A program made the position numbers and the translations under genes. Under the pieces are notes generated by a model. It did not search any database. It worked only from the letters and a program-made list of their open reading frames with translations, and was not told where the DNA came from. From assembly GCA_947646735.1 (NCBI GenBank), contig CANTFK010000898.1, positions 1 through 64,000 on the forward strand: 64,000 nucleotides of DNA. Reading direction: 5' to 3'. Below, piece by piece: positions 42,261-52,648 of the stretch (the first letter of the stretch is position 1; every line of letters begins with the position of its first letter). Origin of the DNA: Peronospora farinosa. Lineage: Eukaryota > Oomycota > Peronosporomycetes > Peronosporales > Peronosporaceae.

Positions 42261-42835
42261 TGTAACGGGCTGATAGCTACAAGAACCCGTTAGGGAACTG
42301 ATACTTAACGGGGAGGTTGAAAAGGGTACGTGGTACTTTAAACCTGTCATTTGGGTGAGGCACATCAATGTGACCCACTCTCGTGAATGTGATATCCATG
42401 GATGTATTCACATTCAATGGGGATGACGCCCGGTTGGGACTAAGCGTCATGAGAGATTAAATAAATGTTAAGCTCGCACGTAAGGATACGTATCTAAGAG
42501 ACGCGTATCCGATTTTTACATTCAACCAATCGGTAATTAGACTTTTAGTTGACTAAATTCTATTAGATATGAGTCAGTCTTGAATATCATAACTACTGCT
42601 CACTGCACACGGGAAGCCGAATAAGCTTCTGCTTTTAGCAAGTGAAGCACCTGTTCTTAGGAGTTCGTTTCGCGGTTCGCTTTAAGCGACCGACAATGGA
42701 TAGTACTGCGTTTCAAACGCCGACCAACACCACCACCACCGCACGCGGAGATAATACGGTCTTACCTCCGCGTGCGGTGGTGGTGGTGTCTGCTCGAGTA
42801 GTATGTGGCAGCTTCTTTTGAAGCGCCCGTCTACA
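42261..42835 (+). mobile_element. 3' LTR of D1
   Basis: 575 bp, TGTAACGGGC to GCCCGTCTACA, preceded by the purine tract AAAAGAGGGGGATAG. More similar to the D2 5' LTR than to the D2 3' LTR. Confidence 0.8.
42727..42789. repeat. Perfect 24-bp hairpin in the D1 LTR
   Basis: Arms 42727-42750 and 42766-42789 are perfect reverse complements around a 15-nt loop; each contains ACCGCACGCGG or its complement. In D2 only the left arm sequence is present (about 45367-45393) and the right side is unrelated. Confidence 0.95.
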
Positions 42836-44882
42836 TATACACATAAACACCCGTGGTCGCCAATAATTTTCGTAAAGTTCCAATAAAATCGCACATATCG
42901 AGACACCTAAATTTGAACATGTGGAAGAGGCGAAGTCTTACAAAAATGAAATGTGGGAGTTGTGGTTAACTAGGCCACTATCAACAAACTTGCCAATATT
43001 CGAAGGTAATTTGCAATTAAAAGATTTAATGCATACTTTTCAAAAATGAATAAACACTTACACACTGGCAAAAAAGATATACGAGAGACTGCGGTTACCG
43101 AGCACTTGCTGAAGTTCAATGCAGCCTTAGCAAATGAGAAAATTAGCAAAAATTTGCATCTGTGCATCCATAAGTCACCATAATTCCTTCAAGATGTACC
43201 ATACGAATCAATGAAATCTTTACACGTTTATACTACATCCATTAACGTTTTCTACGACGTATGTGTATGTGAATTCGAGAAAACAGGTGTTAAATATATA
43301 TATATATATATTTCTAAAACTAGGGTGTGTACCCGTCGGTTCGACAGACATGGTGCGCACGGACCGAATATATAAATTAAAAAATGTCTTAAGGACCAAA
43401 TGTTGTTTTTTTCTATGTGCGCCACCCATCTCTTTTTTAGCCTGTGTGCAGCTTCTTGGTGCTACCCGTCGTAACGACGGATAAGTATGCGAATTCTACA
43501 TATAAGCCCACCATTTTACCTTAAACATTCAGCTGACTCAACTTAATTGATAAGTATAAAAGTCAATATGTAGGACTTTCAATGTGTACTTGTCGTTCCA
43601 CGGGCCATTGTGTACTCGTCGTTCCGACGAACATGTTAAGTGAAGTCTGCTTGTAAAAATTAATATTGACTTGATTGATACATTCCATTTTATATTTGTA
43701 ACCATCGTTTAATATGGAATATCCAATTTACTCTAGCAAAATGATATGTATGATGCAATACATGGGGTGACTTCTCTTATTGGAACTGAATCCAGTTCAA
43801 CCTGATGACAACGCTTGCTTTTGCTAAAAAAATGGTGTATAAATAAAGTACTGAACTCATGGATTTGAAGCTAATCTTAAGCATGTGTCTTATCTAGATA
43901 GTAAAAAAAGTGTTCGATATAGCAATATGTAATGATGGGTAGGTTGATGTGTACCCATCGTTCCGTCGATGTATTGTATAAAAAAGTACGGATACGAGCA
44001 CCTAGGATGATTTATATTCTGTTATGCAAATCTGCTTGGGTTATTATTATCAATGCAAAATGCAAAATCAGCCAATGCAAAACTAGCCAATAATGTAAAA
44101 TTAGCCAATCCGATTGCCGGAAAAGAAGCACTACGGACGGACAGACGGATACAATTCTTATATTATATAGAAGAAGATGTGAAGGGTGTGAGTTTAATAG
44201 CATCTCTCTCAAGTATATATATATATCTTAAAATAAGAAGAGACCGGCGGGAGCACGGAGCAGGTATAATGAAGGAGGTTGGTCTTTTCAATTCTGGTGA
44301 ACTTGTCTGCGACAGGCGCCACATCTCCACTAATTTCTTTTCCTATTGTGCCTGGTGAGAGCAGGAACGGTAGGGTAACTAGCGTAGGTAGGGATGCATA
44401 AAAAGAGAAAAGATAGCAGAGAAAGGATAGCAGAGAAAGTCAAGCATAACACATAATCCTGATTACTAAAAATTCTAGCTTTTACCTTTTCCACAACTCT
44501 CGCTCTTGCTCATCTACGGCTAAGCAGTCTCATCCTCTACGATAGGATTACGAAGCTCCGAAATCGTCATTTGATCCCGGATACGCAGCTGCTCTAGATG
44601 GTCTTTCAGCTCCTGCTCCAGCTTTTCGACATTTTCTACTATCTAGGAAGCAAGACAATATTAAACACCGTAAATTTACATATAGCTTTCACTAATAGCA
44701 CAAAAATACAGATCACTACATGTCTCACACCTTTGGGACGGGTACAATCAGAGGGGAGTCAAGGACTTAAGTTCTTCTAGCAGTCTGAACCTTGAGGCTG
44801 GACCTGCCAGTTAAAGGGAAGCTATTAAATTCATACCCTTCACATTTTACTAAAAATTTTATTAGTATACAAATTTTACACG
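42836..44882. other. AT-rich spacer with short dispersed motifs
   Basis: No gene found. It contains an (AT)n run at 43295-43312, an ATGCAAAA-type short repeat at 44053-44110, and four or five scattered copies of a GTGTACYCGTCGTTCCGACG-like motif (about 43326, 43460, 43587, 43610, 43951). Confidence 0.5.
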
Positions 44883-45481
44883 TGTAACGGGCTAATAGTT
44901 ACACGAATCCGGTAGGTATCTGATACTTAACGGGGAGGTCTAAAAGGGTACGTGGTACTTTAAACCTGTCATTTGGGTGAGGCACATCAATGTGACCCAC
45001 CCTCGTGAATGTGATATCCATGGATGGATTCACATACAACGGGGATGAAGCCTGGTTGGGACTAAGCGTCATGGTGACGCTTCAGACAGACGCCATCAGC
45101 GAGATTAAATAAATGTTAAGCTCGCACGTAAGGATACGTATCTAAGAGACGCGTATCCAATTTTTCCATTCAACCACTCGGTAATTAGACTTTGATTTGA
45201 CTACATTCTATCGAATCTAATTCAGTCTTGAATATCATAACTACTGCTCACTGCACACATTAAGACTGATTACAGCTTCCGTGACTGAGTTAGGTGTTTG
45301 TTTTAAAGCTAGTTGCGCGGTTTGCTAAAGGCGACAAGTAACAATTGGTACAGCGCTTCGGCGTCGACCAACACCACCACCACCGCACGCGGAGGTAAGA
45401 CGGTATAACCACTTTCTCACGCTCCTCGAAGGTTTCTGTTCGCGTAGTACGTGGTAGCTTCTATTAAAGCGCCCGTTTACA
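44883..45481 (+). mobile_element. 5' LTR of D2
   Basis: 599 bp, TGTAACGGGC to GCGCCCGTTTACA. It is followed by a decayed primer site (AGCACTAGTAGTCC at 45488) comparable with that of B1. Confidence 0.75.
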
Positions 45482-45549
45482 CTTTTAAGCACTAGTAGTC
45501 CTTCCCACTACCCGTCTCTCTGAGTGTGCGTGTGGCGTGTGGATACGGA

Positions 45550-46330
45550 TGTCCCTCAACGTGGATTGGGGTGATTTTCCTCACCTCTTTGAACATCATA
45601 GGGAGTTGTCTGAGCATTGGCGCACGGACTTGGTGAACAAGCCCTGGACAATCTCTTAAATTGTCCTCCTGAGCACTATGTTGCTCAATTGGAGCAATAT
45701 GAAACGTTTGTGCTCGGACAGCGTAGAAACGCGTCCGAGGCAAACAGCCAAGCCACGGCTGAGTCAATCAATAAGACTTAGAATGAGCTGTAGCGTGAGC
45801 AAGCTCGAAACTAGGCGCTCAACAGAACTGTTGAGGAGCTCTCTGTCCGGTATAATCAGCCAAGGCCCATCGGATGGACCCTTCGAAGTTTAATGGGACT
45901 GCCCCACATACGATTGTCCACTGTCTTTTAGCCGTGGAGCAATGCGGTATGGCGCAGCTTAACGAAGACGACACCAGAATGGTATGTCAAATTTGCGTGG
46001 CAAAGCGTCAGAGTGGGCTTAATCTGCGCTTAAGGCAAACGAGGATGCGTTTCATCATGGTTGATCTTTTAAGTCAAAGATTCGTGCCATATACCAGCCA
46101 CCTAACAATGAAGTGGTACTTCAGGCGCGCTTCTTTGGAGCACGAAAGGCAAAACGATCGCTGCAAGAGTATGTGCAGGAGATGCGTTCGCTGTCTGCGT
46201 CCATTAATGTGAGTCCGATACCGGAACACATTAAGGTGCCAACGTTTATGAACGGACTACGGCACGGCCCATCGCGTCAGAACCTTTTCAGTTAGGTGCC
46301 AAATACGATGAAAGCGGCAATTGAAAATTG
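45550..46330 (+). pseudogene. Gypsy D2 Gag
   Basis: Coding in at least three frames. 45874-46212 begins MDPSKFNGTAPHTIVHCLLA and holds the N-terminal half of the Gag core. 46113-46295 holds the rest (VLQARFFGARKAKRSLQEYV, IPEHIKVPTFMNGLRHGPSR). No zinc knuckle is seen, and sequence passes almost directly into the pre-RT linker at 46337, so knuckle and protease are deleted. Confidence 0.7.
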
Positions 46331-46336
46331 CCTTAG

Positions 46337-47533
46337 TTGAGAAGCAATCCTAGATCAAAGGTCGTGGTGACTCGAAGAACGAGCACTAGACGTATTAAGA
46401 CGATCAAGGGCACGTCGAAACGAGTGACCCTTGTATCAGTCTCGGTCCAAGAGGACGGACCTACGAACGAGTGGTTCGAGGCCGTCGAAGACAAAAAGCC
46501 GGAGACATCCTCAGTTAAGGTGCTCCAACTTGTCGTGGCATCTGCCGAGGAGATGGTAAATCTCTCGGAGATGACGTGGGATCTGTTCCTGTCCGAACTA
46601 AAGGAAGGAAACATCCACGAGATAGTCGCACCAGTTCCAGAAGAGAACGTGGTGGACTGTTGCTCGTCGTACACAATGGATGAGAGCGTCTTGGAGACCG
46701 ACAAAAAGAAACGGTATGCTGCTCAAGGCTGGGATGCCTTGAAGGACAGCCCGTTCTATGATGTTCTGTGGAAACACCGTTATGTGTTTCCAGCAGAAGT
46801 GCTGATCCGCCTACCGGCCGATAGGGGCATCAGGCGCGAGACTGACCTGTATCCTAACACCAAATATTGTGTGACCAGGCAGTGGCTGTTGCCGAAGGAA
46901 CAAGTCGATTACATCGATGGGTTCTTCGACAAGCGAGCTAAAGCGGGACATGTACGTGAGAGCAAGTCGCCTCACTGCAGCCCGACCTTCTGTGTGCGTA
47001 AAGACACGGATGGATGGCGCGTGGTTCATGCTTATAATAAGCTGAACATGGCCACCATTTCAGCTTAAACGCCGATCCCGCGGAAAGATGTTTTGTTGAA
47101 ATCCATGGGAAAGTCAACTATCTTTTCCGCGTTGGATCTGAAGGATGGCTACTATCAGGTTCTCATGACAGATACCGAAGTAGCCAAAACGGCAATAAGC
47201 ACCCCAAGGGATATGCTGTGGGAGTGGCTTGTGATGCCACAAGGGTTGCTAGATGCTCCGGCAACTTTCAACCAAGTAGTGGCTCACGTGATGCGTCAGC
47301 ACTGTGCCTACGCGCCCCATTACTTTGACGATGTATTCGTGCATAGTAGGGCGGAGGACGGTCTGAGCGCGATAAAGTCGCACAAGCGCCATTTAGACTC
47401 TGTGTTGCAGACTCTGGGTGACGCCCATTTATACGTTATCTTGCAAAAGTGTGTAACAAAGGTACCCGAGATACCTGTATTGGGCTGCATCGTAGGTGCA
47501 CATGGTGTACGAGTAGACTTAGATAAAGTTTAA
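46337..47533 (+). pseudogene. Gypsy D2 reverse transcriptase
   Basis: ORF 46337-47068 covers an acidic linker and the RT N-terminus ([51 protein letters not shown]), ending at TAA 47066-47068. ORF 47093-47533 continues with FSALDLKDGYYQVLM and HYFDDVFVHSRAE. A 1-nt insertion near 47525 ends it. The TAA is shared with D1 (38789-38791). Confidence 0.85.
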
Positions 47534-47564
47534 GGCTATCAAGGAATGGCCAGTCCCACGACAC

Positions 47565-48354
47565 GTGAAGGATATGCGCCAATTCCTTGGGCTCGCTAAT
47601 TACTTGCATAAGTACAGCAAGAATTATGCGGAGCAGACTAATCCATTGTCTGATCTTTTGAAAAAGGATACAGAATGGACTTGGTCAAAGGAGCAAGAAG
47701 ATGCATTCACATCAGTGAAGCGATATCTTGTAGAGGCACCGGTCTTGACATTGCCAGACGCGGATAAGCCCTTTAGCGTCGTCTGCGATGCAAGCAATTT
47801 TGCAATCGTCAGCGTGCTCATTCAGAAGGATGACAGCGACATTGACCGTGTCATTTCTTATCAGTCTCGGCTTTTAAAAGCTGCCGAGCTGAATTACCCT
47901 GTGTATGACAAGGAGCTACTTTCAATTAAGTATGCCCTTGTGAAGTTTCGGGTGCACCTCTTGGGCACCGAGCCTTTTGTGGATTTATAAGAATCACGAA
48001 TCACTGCGGACCGCTATAAATGCACCGCACCTCTCGCCTAGAATGGCGAGATGGATAACATTCTTCTCTGAATATAATTTTAAAGATGAATTTAAGTCAG
48101 GTAAGTCGAATGTCTTGGCTGACGCGTTATCGTGCAGACCAGACTTCGAGGCAAGACACCAGGATAGTGTGTCTCGTGTGAAAGCACAAGTAGAGTCGTC
48201 AACATTGGCAGCCATGAAGGCCTACCATGTGACGAGCTCAATGGACTCCGATATAAAGGAGTGTTACAGTCAGGACGAACATTGTCGCCTGCTGTTGGAT
48301 CATTTTGGTGGACGAAAGGTTAACTTTCCGTCGCACCTCAAAGCGAAACTATAG
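47565..48354 (+). pseudogene. Gypsy D2 RNase H
   Basis: Frames 47565-47990 ([59 protein letters not shown]) and 47977-48354 (NHESLRTAINAPHLSPRMAR, NVLADALSCRPDF). Breaks at 47988-47990 and 48352-48354 are identical to those of D1. Confidence 0.85.
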
Positions 48355-48466
48355 CGCTTTAGTTACAGTGATGGCCTGTTATGGCATCAACTGTCACCCT
48401 GTGATCCCTTGAGAATCTATGTCCCCCATGACACAGATCTTAAGCTAATGATACTTCACGAGTGCC

Positions 48467-50314
48467 ATGATGCGCCATCTAGTGGGCATCTGGGCCGTGA
48501 AAAAACAATCTTACGAGTGTCAGAGGAATTTTGGTGGCCCCACCTATATTGGTGAGTGGCAACTATATTCGCTCTTGTACGGAGTGTCAGCGCATAAAAC
48601 CTGCACCTTCGAACAGTGCGCCACTGAAGCCAGTGTCGATTTCAACGGATTGTTGGAAGTCGGTCAGTTTGGACTTCATGTTTGGCTTACTGCCTGACCA
48701 CAAAGGCAGGACGGGGCTCGTCGTCTAGCAAGATGGTGCATTTGGCACCATGTAGCGCCAAAATCTCAGGAAAAGAGGCTGCCCTCTTGTTTCTGGATCA
48801 CGTGTATCGACTACACGGGATGCCCGAGTCCATAGTATCGGACCGGGATCCGCGTTTTACGTCGGGTTTTTGGCGACATGTGTTTGAGCTGCTGGAAAGC
48901 AAGCTCCACATGTCAACCGCTGATCATCCCCATACTGATGGCCAAACATAACGTGCCAATCGAGCTGTGGCGGATGTGTTGCGTACAGTAGCGACTCCTA
49001 AAGAATGGAGCAAGCAATTGCCATTCGTGGAGTTTGCTATTAATAACAGTGTTCACGCCAGTACGGGTGAAACACCGTTTTACATTAACGGACTGCGCCA
49101 TCCTCGGACGCCAGTCTCGTTTGTGCGCAGCCCGAGCTTTAGTGGTAAAGATCCCCTCACTTCGCTCGGTGCGAATGCCAAAAAGGGCCAAGGCTGCCCT
49201 AGTGACCCTGATTGTTTATCAGTGGTCACGTCGCCTATAGGTGCCGCAGAGGAGGCACGGCAAGAAATGCCAGTGCTCCATGACGATGACTCTATAGTGT
49301 GATCAACAGCGTCGACCTCTTGGAGGCGTCATAGGCGAGATGGATACTAAAAGCGTGAGCGAAGCTCAGCGCTTTGTAGATGAGCAATTAGCCATCACAC
49401 GTAAAGTCTGTGACGCGATGGAAAGCGCACAGGACAAGCAAAAACAATATGCAGACCAGCATGGTCGCAAAAACAATGAACACTTTAGTGTGGGGGACAA
49501 AGTGATTTTAAGGACTGCTACCCTATCTTAATATGCAAATTCTGTACTACCTAGCGGTACTACTAATCTATCGCCCCGATTCATTGAGCCCTTTACAGTG
49601 GTTGAAGAAGTTGGAAACCTAAACTATAGACTCACTCTCCCACCGTATATGAAGACGCACCCCGTTTTTTACGTGGGTCGCCTGAAACGGTATGTTGGTC
49701 CAGAAGAGATCACATATCCACATCGGTCTAACGAGACCGATGGTGACGTCGACTGCGAGTCGAGCGTCGCGGCCGATCAGGCGACGAGGAAGCCGAGAGG
49801 CTCCCCGTATACGAACGAGGCGATAGAGGACTCGGCGATCGAGGAGGACTCCGCGCTTGACGCGGGTATCTCATCACCAGTCGCTCTAAGATGTCCAAAC
49901 GGGTCTTCAGGCGGTCATACCCCTGACGGTCCCTCGTCCTCACATCGCGCAGATCCAAAGTCAGTCGCGAGACTTGACTCTCGAGATCTGCTACCTGCCT
50001 CTTCAGCACAGCGATCTCAGCTTGCGACTAAACACAGAGGATAGGCAGCAGGATAGGCATCCGCGAGTAGGTAGGCGTAATCGCCACTCCTATCGGGCGC
50101 CACCTGTGTTGGTGGACACAGAAGGGAATACGCGCTTCTTTGTTGGAAGGCTGTTGGCCAGCGGTTTGTGAAAGCGAAAGCTCCAAATCATTGTCCAGTG
50201 GAAGGGTTACCCAACGAGCTTTGACTCATGGGAGCCTGTGGACGCTTTGCGCGTCGACGTGCCTGGGCTGGTGGCTGCTTATGTGAAGCAGCACCAGCTG
50301 TTGTCATCCTGCTA
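48467..50314 (+). pseudogene. Gypsy D2 integrase and chromodomain
   Basis: Integrase in fragments: CTECQRIKPAP (48580), VSDRDPRFTSGF and STADHPHTDGQT (48682-48951, TAA shared with D1), VEFAINNSVHASTGETPFYI (48967-49302), and a C-terminal part SEAQRFVDEQLAITRKV with FSVGDKVILRTATLS (49340-49531). 49598-50044 has YRLTLPPYMKTHPVFYVGRL. A linker, then TEGNTRFFVGRLLASG and, after a frameshift, a chromodomain (LQIIVQWKGYPTSFDSWEPV) ending at TAG 50312-50314. Confidence 0.8.
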
Positions 50315-51172
50315 GGTCTGGATGGACTAGCAGAAGAAGCGTAGTGATAATCAATTGGAGGTCGCTTACCACCCAAAATTTCATGCGCACGCTTCATGGC
50401 AAAGCTGATTCGCTGCGACCGTTGTTTCGTTGCATCTACCTGCAACGTTACACGGCGCCGAAGTTCAGCTTCATATTCGTCGGCTGTTTCGCTAGAACGC
50501 AGCACGACTGGAATTGGGGAAGCACGACGAAGTGCTTTGCCCTGCTTTTTCCACAAGGGAAAGACGCTATAAAATTTATGAGCGTCTATAGTCGCACGCT
50601 GCAAAAGCGTTGCACTAGACCCATCCGAGTTTATCCACTCAGATGGAGGTGGCATTGGTTGCAAGCCACCACTCACGTAGCCGCCCTCGCGACGGCGGGC
50701 TAGTGAGGCCGACGGTGTACTTGGTGGAGCTTTCAGCTCACACTCACCTGAGTCTGACTCTCCGTTATGGATCGTCAAGACATCAGTATGAGGAGCCACA
50801 TCTGACTGAGTCGCGACTACTCCTTTCGAAGTAGCGTGATCAGTCTTAGTCGCTGCGCTCGTAGGCGCAGGCGACAAGGCTTTACCTTCGCTTGTAGGAA
50901 GCATAGATGCTCCCTCAAGGACGGGTGCCTCAAACGATGGGGAAATATGTCCCATCAATGCGCTTTGCTCATCTCCACTTTGGGGTGATGGAAATGGCGT
51001 GCTCTCATTGTAGTCTACAATGAGAGATGGATCTTCATCCACATTATAGTGAGATGGAAGATTATTCTCAGTGCCTGAAGCACTTTGCGACGGCTGTAAA
51101 CAATCGCGGCGCGTTGGACTGCATGGGAGCCTTTTCAGGCGACCCATCAGCCTTACCACGTTTCGGTGGCAT
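49728..51172 (-). CDS. Antisense ORF of Gypsy D2 (frameshifted)
   Basis: The natural start is MPPKRGKADGSPEKAPMQ at 51172, 105 bp from the 3' LTR. An 11-nt deletion relative to D1 shifts the frame, and the long ORF 51159-50188 carries the body: DEDPSLIVDY, SPQSGDEQSALMGH, a conserved block ATLLQRATIDAHKFYSVFPL, then SSETADEYEAELRRRVTLQV and a basic Pro/Ala/Arg tail. After another break, 50009-49728 adds a coiled coil (VLKRQVADLESQVSRLTLDL) and an Arg/Ser-rich end. It overlaps the pol chromodomain and linker in antisense. The conserved block is also found in D1. No known family recognised. Confidence 0.6.
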
Positions 51173-51277
51173 GAGAATCGAGTAGACTGAGCGGCGCGTT
51201 TTACAACGGCTCGCAGTCTCTCTGTCTCCTAGGCGATGTTTTACAAAATGTAAAAATCGTTTTAAAAGGGGGGATGG

Positions 51278-51837
51278 TGTAACGGGCAGGTCTCGAAAGG
51301 TACGTAAGTACTTAAGACCTGTCGGTCGGGTGAAACACACCATGTGTCACACCCATGCGTATGTGATATACACTAGGTGTATTCACGTTGATGGGGATGA
51401 CGCCCAGCTGGGACTAGGCGTCATCAAATGACGTCAGTCAGTTACGCCATTGAGCGAGCTTAAATATATTTAAGCTCGCACGTTGGGATGCGCATTTATA
51501 GAGATGGCACCCATCAGTACATCTTGATCACTAAGTAGTTAGATTTATATTTAGTTTAAATCTACTAAAAATAGCTCAGTCTTGAATTTGCTAAACACCG
51601 AAGCACCACGCACGAGAAGCTGAAAAGGCTTCTACGTGACGTCGGTGCCTTCTTGTCTTAAAAGTTCGTTGCACTCTCGCTTAAGCGAGAAGCAACTGGT
51701 GGTACGACTGCTTAAGCAGCTGACCAACCACACAACCACCCTCGCACGAGAAGGTAAGACGGTCTAACCGCTTCCTCGCTTGTGCTGAAGGTGTGTGCTA
51801 GTAGCACGAGGCAACTTCGTAGAAGTGCCCGTCTACA
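51278..51837 (+). mobile_element. 3' LTR of D2
   Basis: 560 bp, TGTAACGGGC to GCCCGTCTACA, preceded by the purine tract AAAAGGGGGGATGG. Clearly diverged from the D2 5' LTR but with the same order of motifs (GGGTGA, GATGACGCC, TTAAGCTCGCACG). Confidence 0.8.
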
Positions 51838-52527
51838 TGCACAGTGCAGATTTTGCGCGAAAATTTACAAGCGGCTCGATCGGAGAGAATGCTTGAGCAT
51901 TTGACAGAAATGTATAAGGAAGCTAAAGCAAAAGCCCGTACGATTGTGTATGAGATGAAACCAAGATCAAAAGTAAGCATCGATCCAATTTACCTTTAGT
52001 TTGTTTTAAAATTAGAATTGGACTAATCGGCTTCATTGCATTTATATTATATGATCGACAGGCCGCCAGAATAGAATAATTGGGGCTACCCTTAACTGGT
52101 TGGCACCCAGAACATCCGGCAGAAACGCCCGTCCATGGCACGATAGCCATGGCCAGTCATGGATGTGTAGGCCCTCGTCGAAGAGGACAGTACCAGGTTG
52201 TTAAGAAATACTAAATGGATTAGCTGTACCTCAGAAGAAAATTATTGAGCTTTTGTCTGTCGAATTTTCGTGTACGGAAAGGTTAACTCTTCACGAAGTC
52301 GCTACTTCGAAACACCTTTCATTTTAAGTAGCAAAAAGTAACAGTTATGACACCAGCTTTTAATATATAGAAGCAGCGGTACTCTCGTGTAGTTGATAAG
52401 ATGTCACCCTGATAATAAAGCGAACAAGACAACAAGAAATTGACAAATGTGCATACTTTATGAGATACATGTACTGAATTATGGATTTTCCTCACACGAT
52501 TATTTCAGTTCCGCTATAAACACTCAG
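51838..52527. other. Spacer and promoter region of the M96-type genes
   Basis: No ORF of note. The right end should contain the promoter and 5' UTR of the first M96-type gene. No confident core promoter motif was seen. Confidence 0.4.
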
Positions 52528-52623
52528 GTAAGTCTCACAAAATTTACAATAGGGACAAGCATGAGTCCTACCTGGCTTGAATCTGACCGTAATCATTCTC
52601 CTTTCGATAATTATTGCGCACAG
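52528..52623 (+). other. Candidate 5' UTR intron
   Basis: A strong donor CAG/GTAAGT at 52527/52528 and an acceptor GCGCACAG ending at 52623 bracket 96 bp. It would remove an out-of-place hydrophobic stretch (MNLTVIILLSIIIA) that would otherwise be read before the proposed start at 52649. Confidence 0.5.
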
Positions 52624-52648
52624 CGAGCCTCGCGGCTTGCCCGTGGGC

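Larger units (their letters stand above)
38326..42835 (+). mobile_element. Gypsy D1, 5'-truncated
   Basis: A D-family element lacking 5' LTR, gag and protease: pol from about 38396, remnants of the antisense ORF, and a 3' LTR (42261-42835). 38396 to about 40820 is almost identical to 46676-49094 of D2 (offset about 8274-8278 bp), with the same stop codons. 38326-38395 is unlike D2. Confidence 0.8.
44883..51837 (+). mobile_element. Gypsy D2, full-length but degenerate
   Basis: LTR 44883-45481, degenerate gag, pol to a chromodomain ending at 50314, an antisense ORF (minus, 51172 to about 49728) and a 3' LTR 51278-51837. The two LTRs are strongly diverged (599 versus 560 bp, many indels), far more than expected for one insertion event relative to the conserved pol core. 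Protease appears to be deleted. Confidence 0.8.

Noticed and set aside
45492..45767. Minus-strand ORF after the D2 5' LTR
   Set aside because: It is a shadow of degenerate gag sequence, without domain or counterpart in D1.
52577..52648. Hydrophobic N-terminus (signal peptide) on M96-type gene 1
   Set aside because: The stretch falls inside a well-formed GT-AG intron (52528-52623) for most of its length, and the neighbour gene lacks it.
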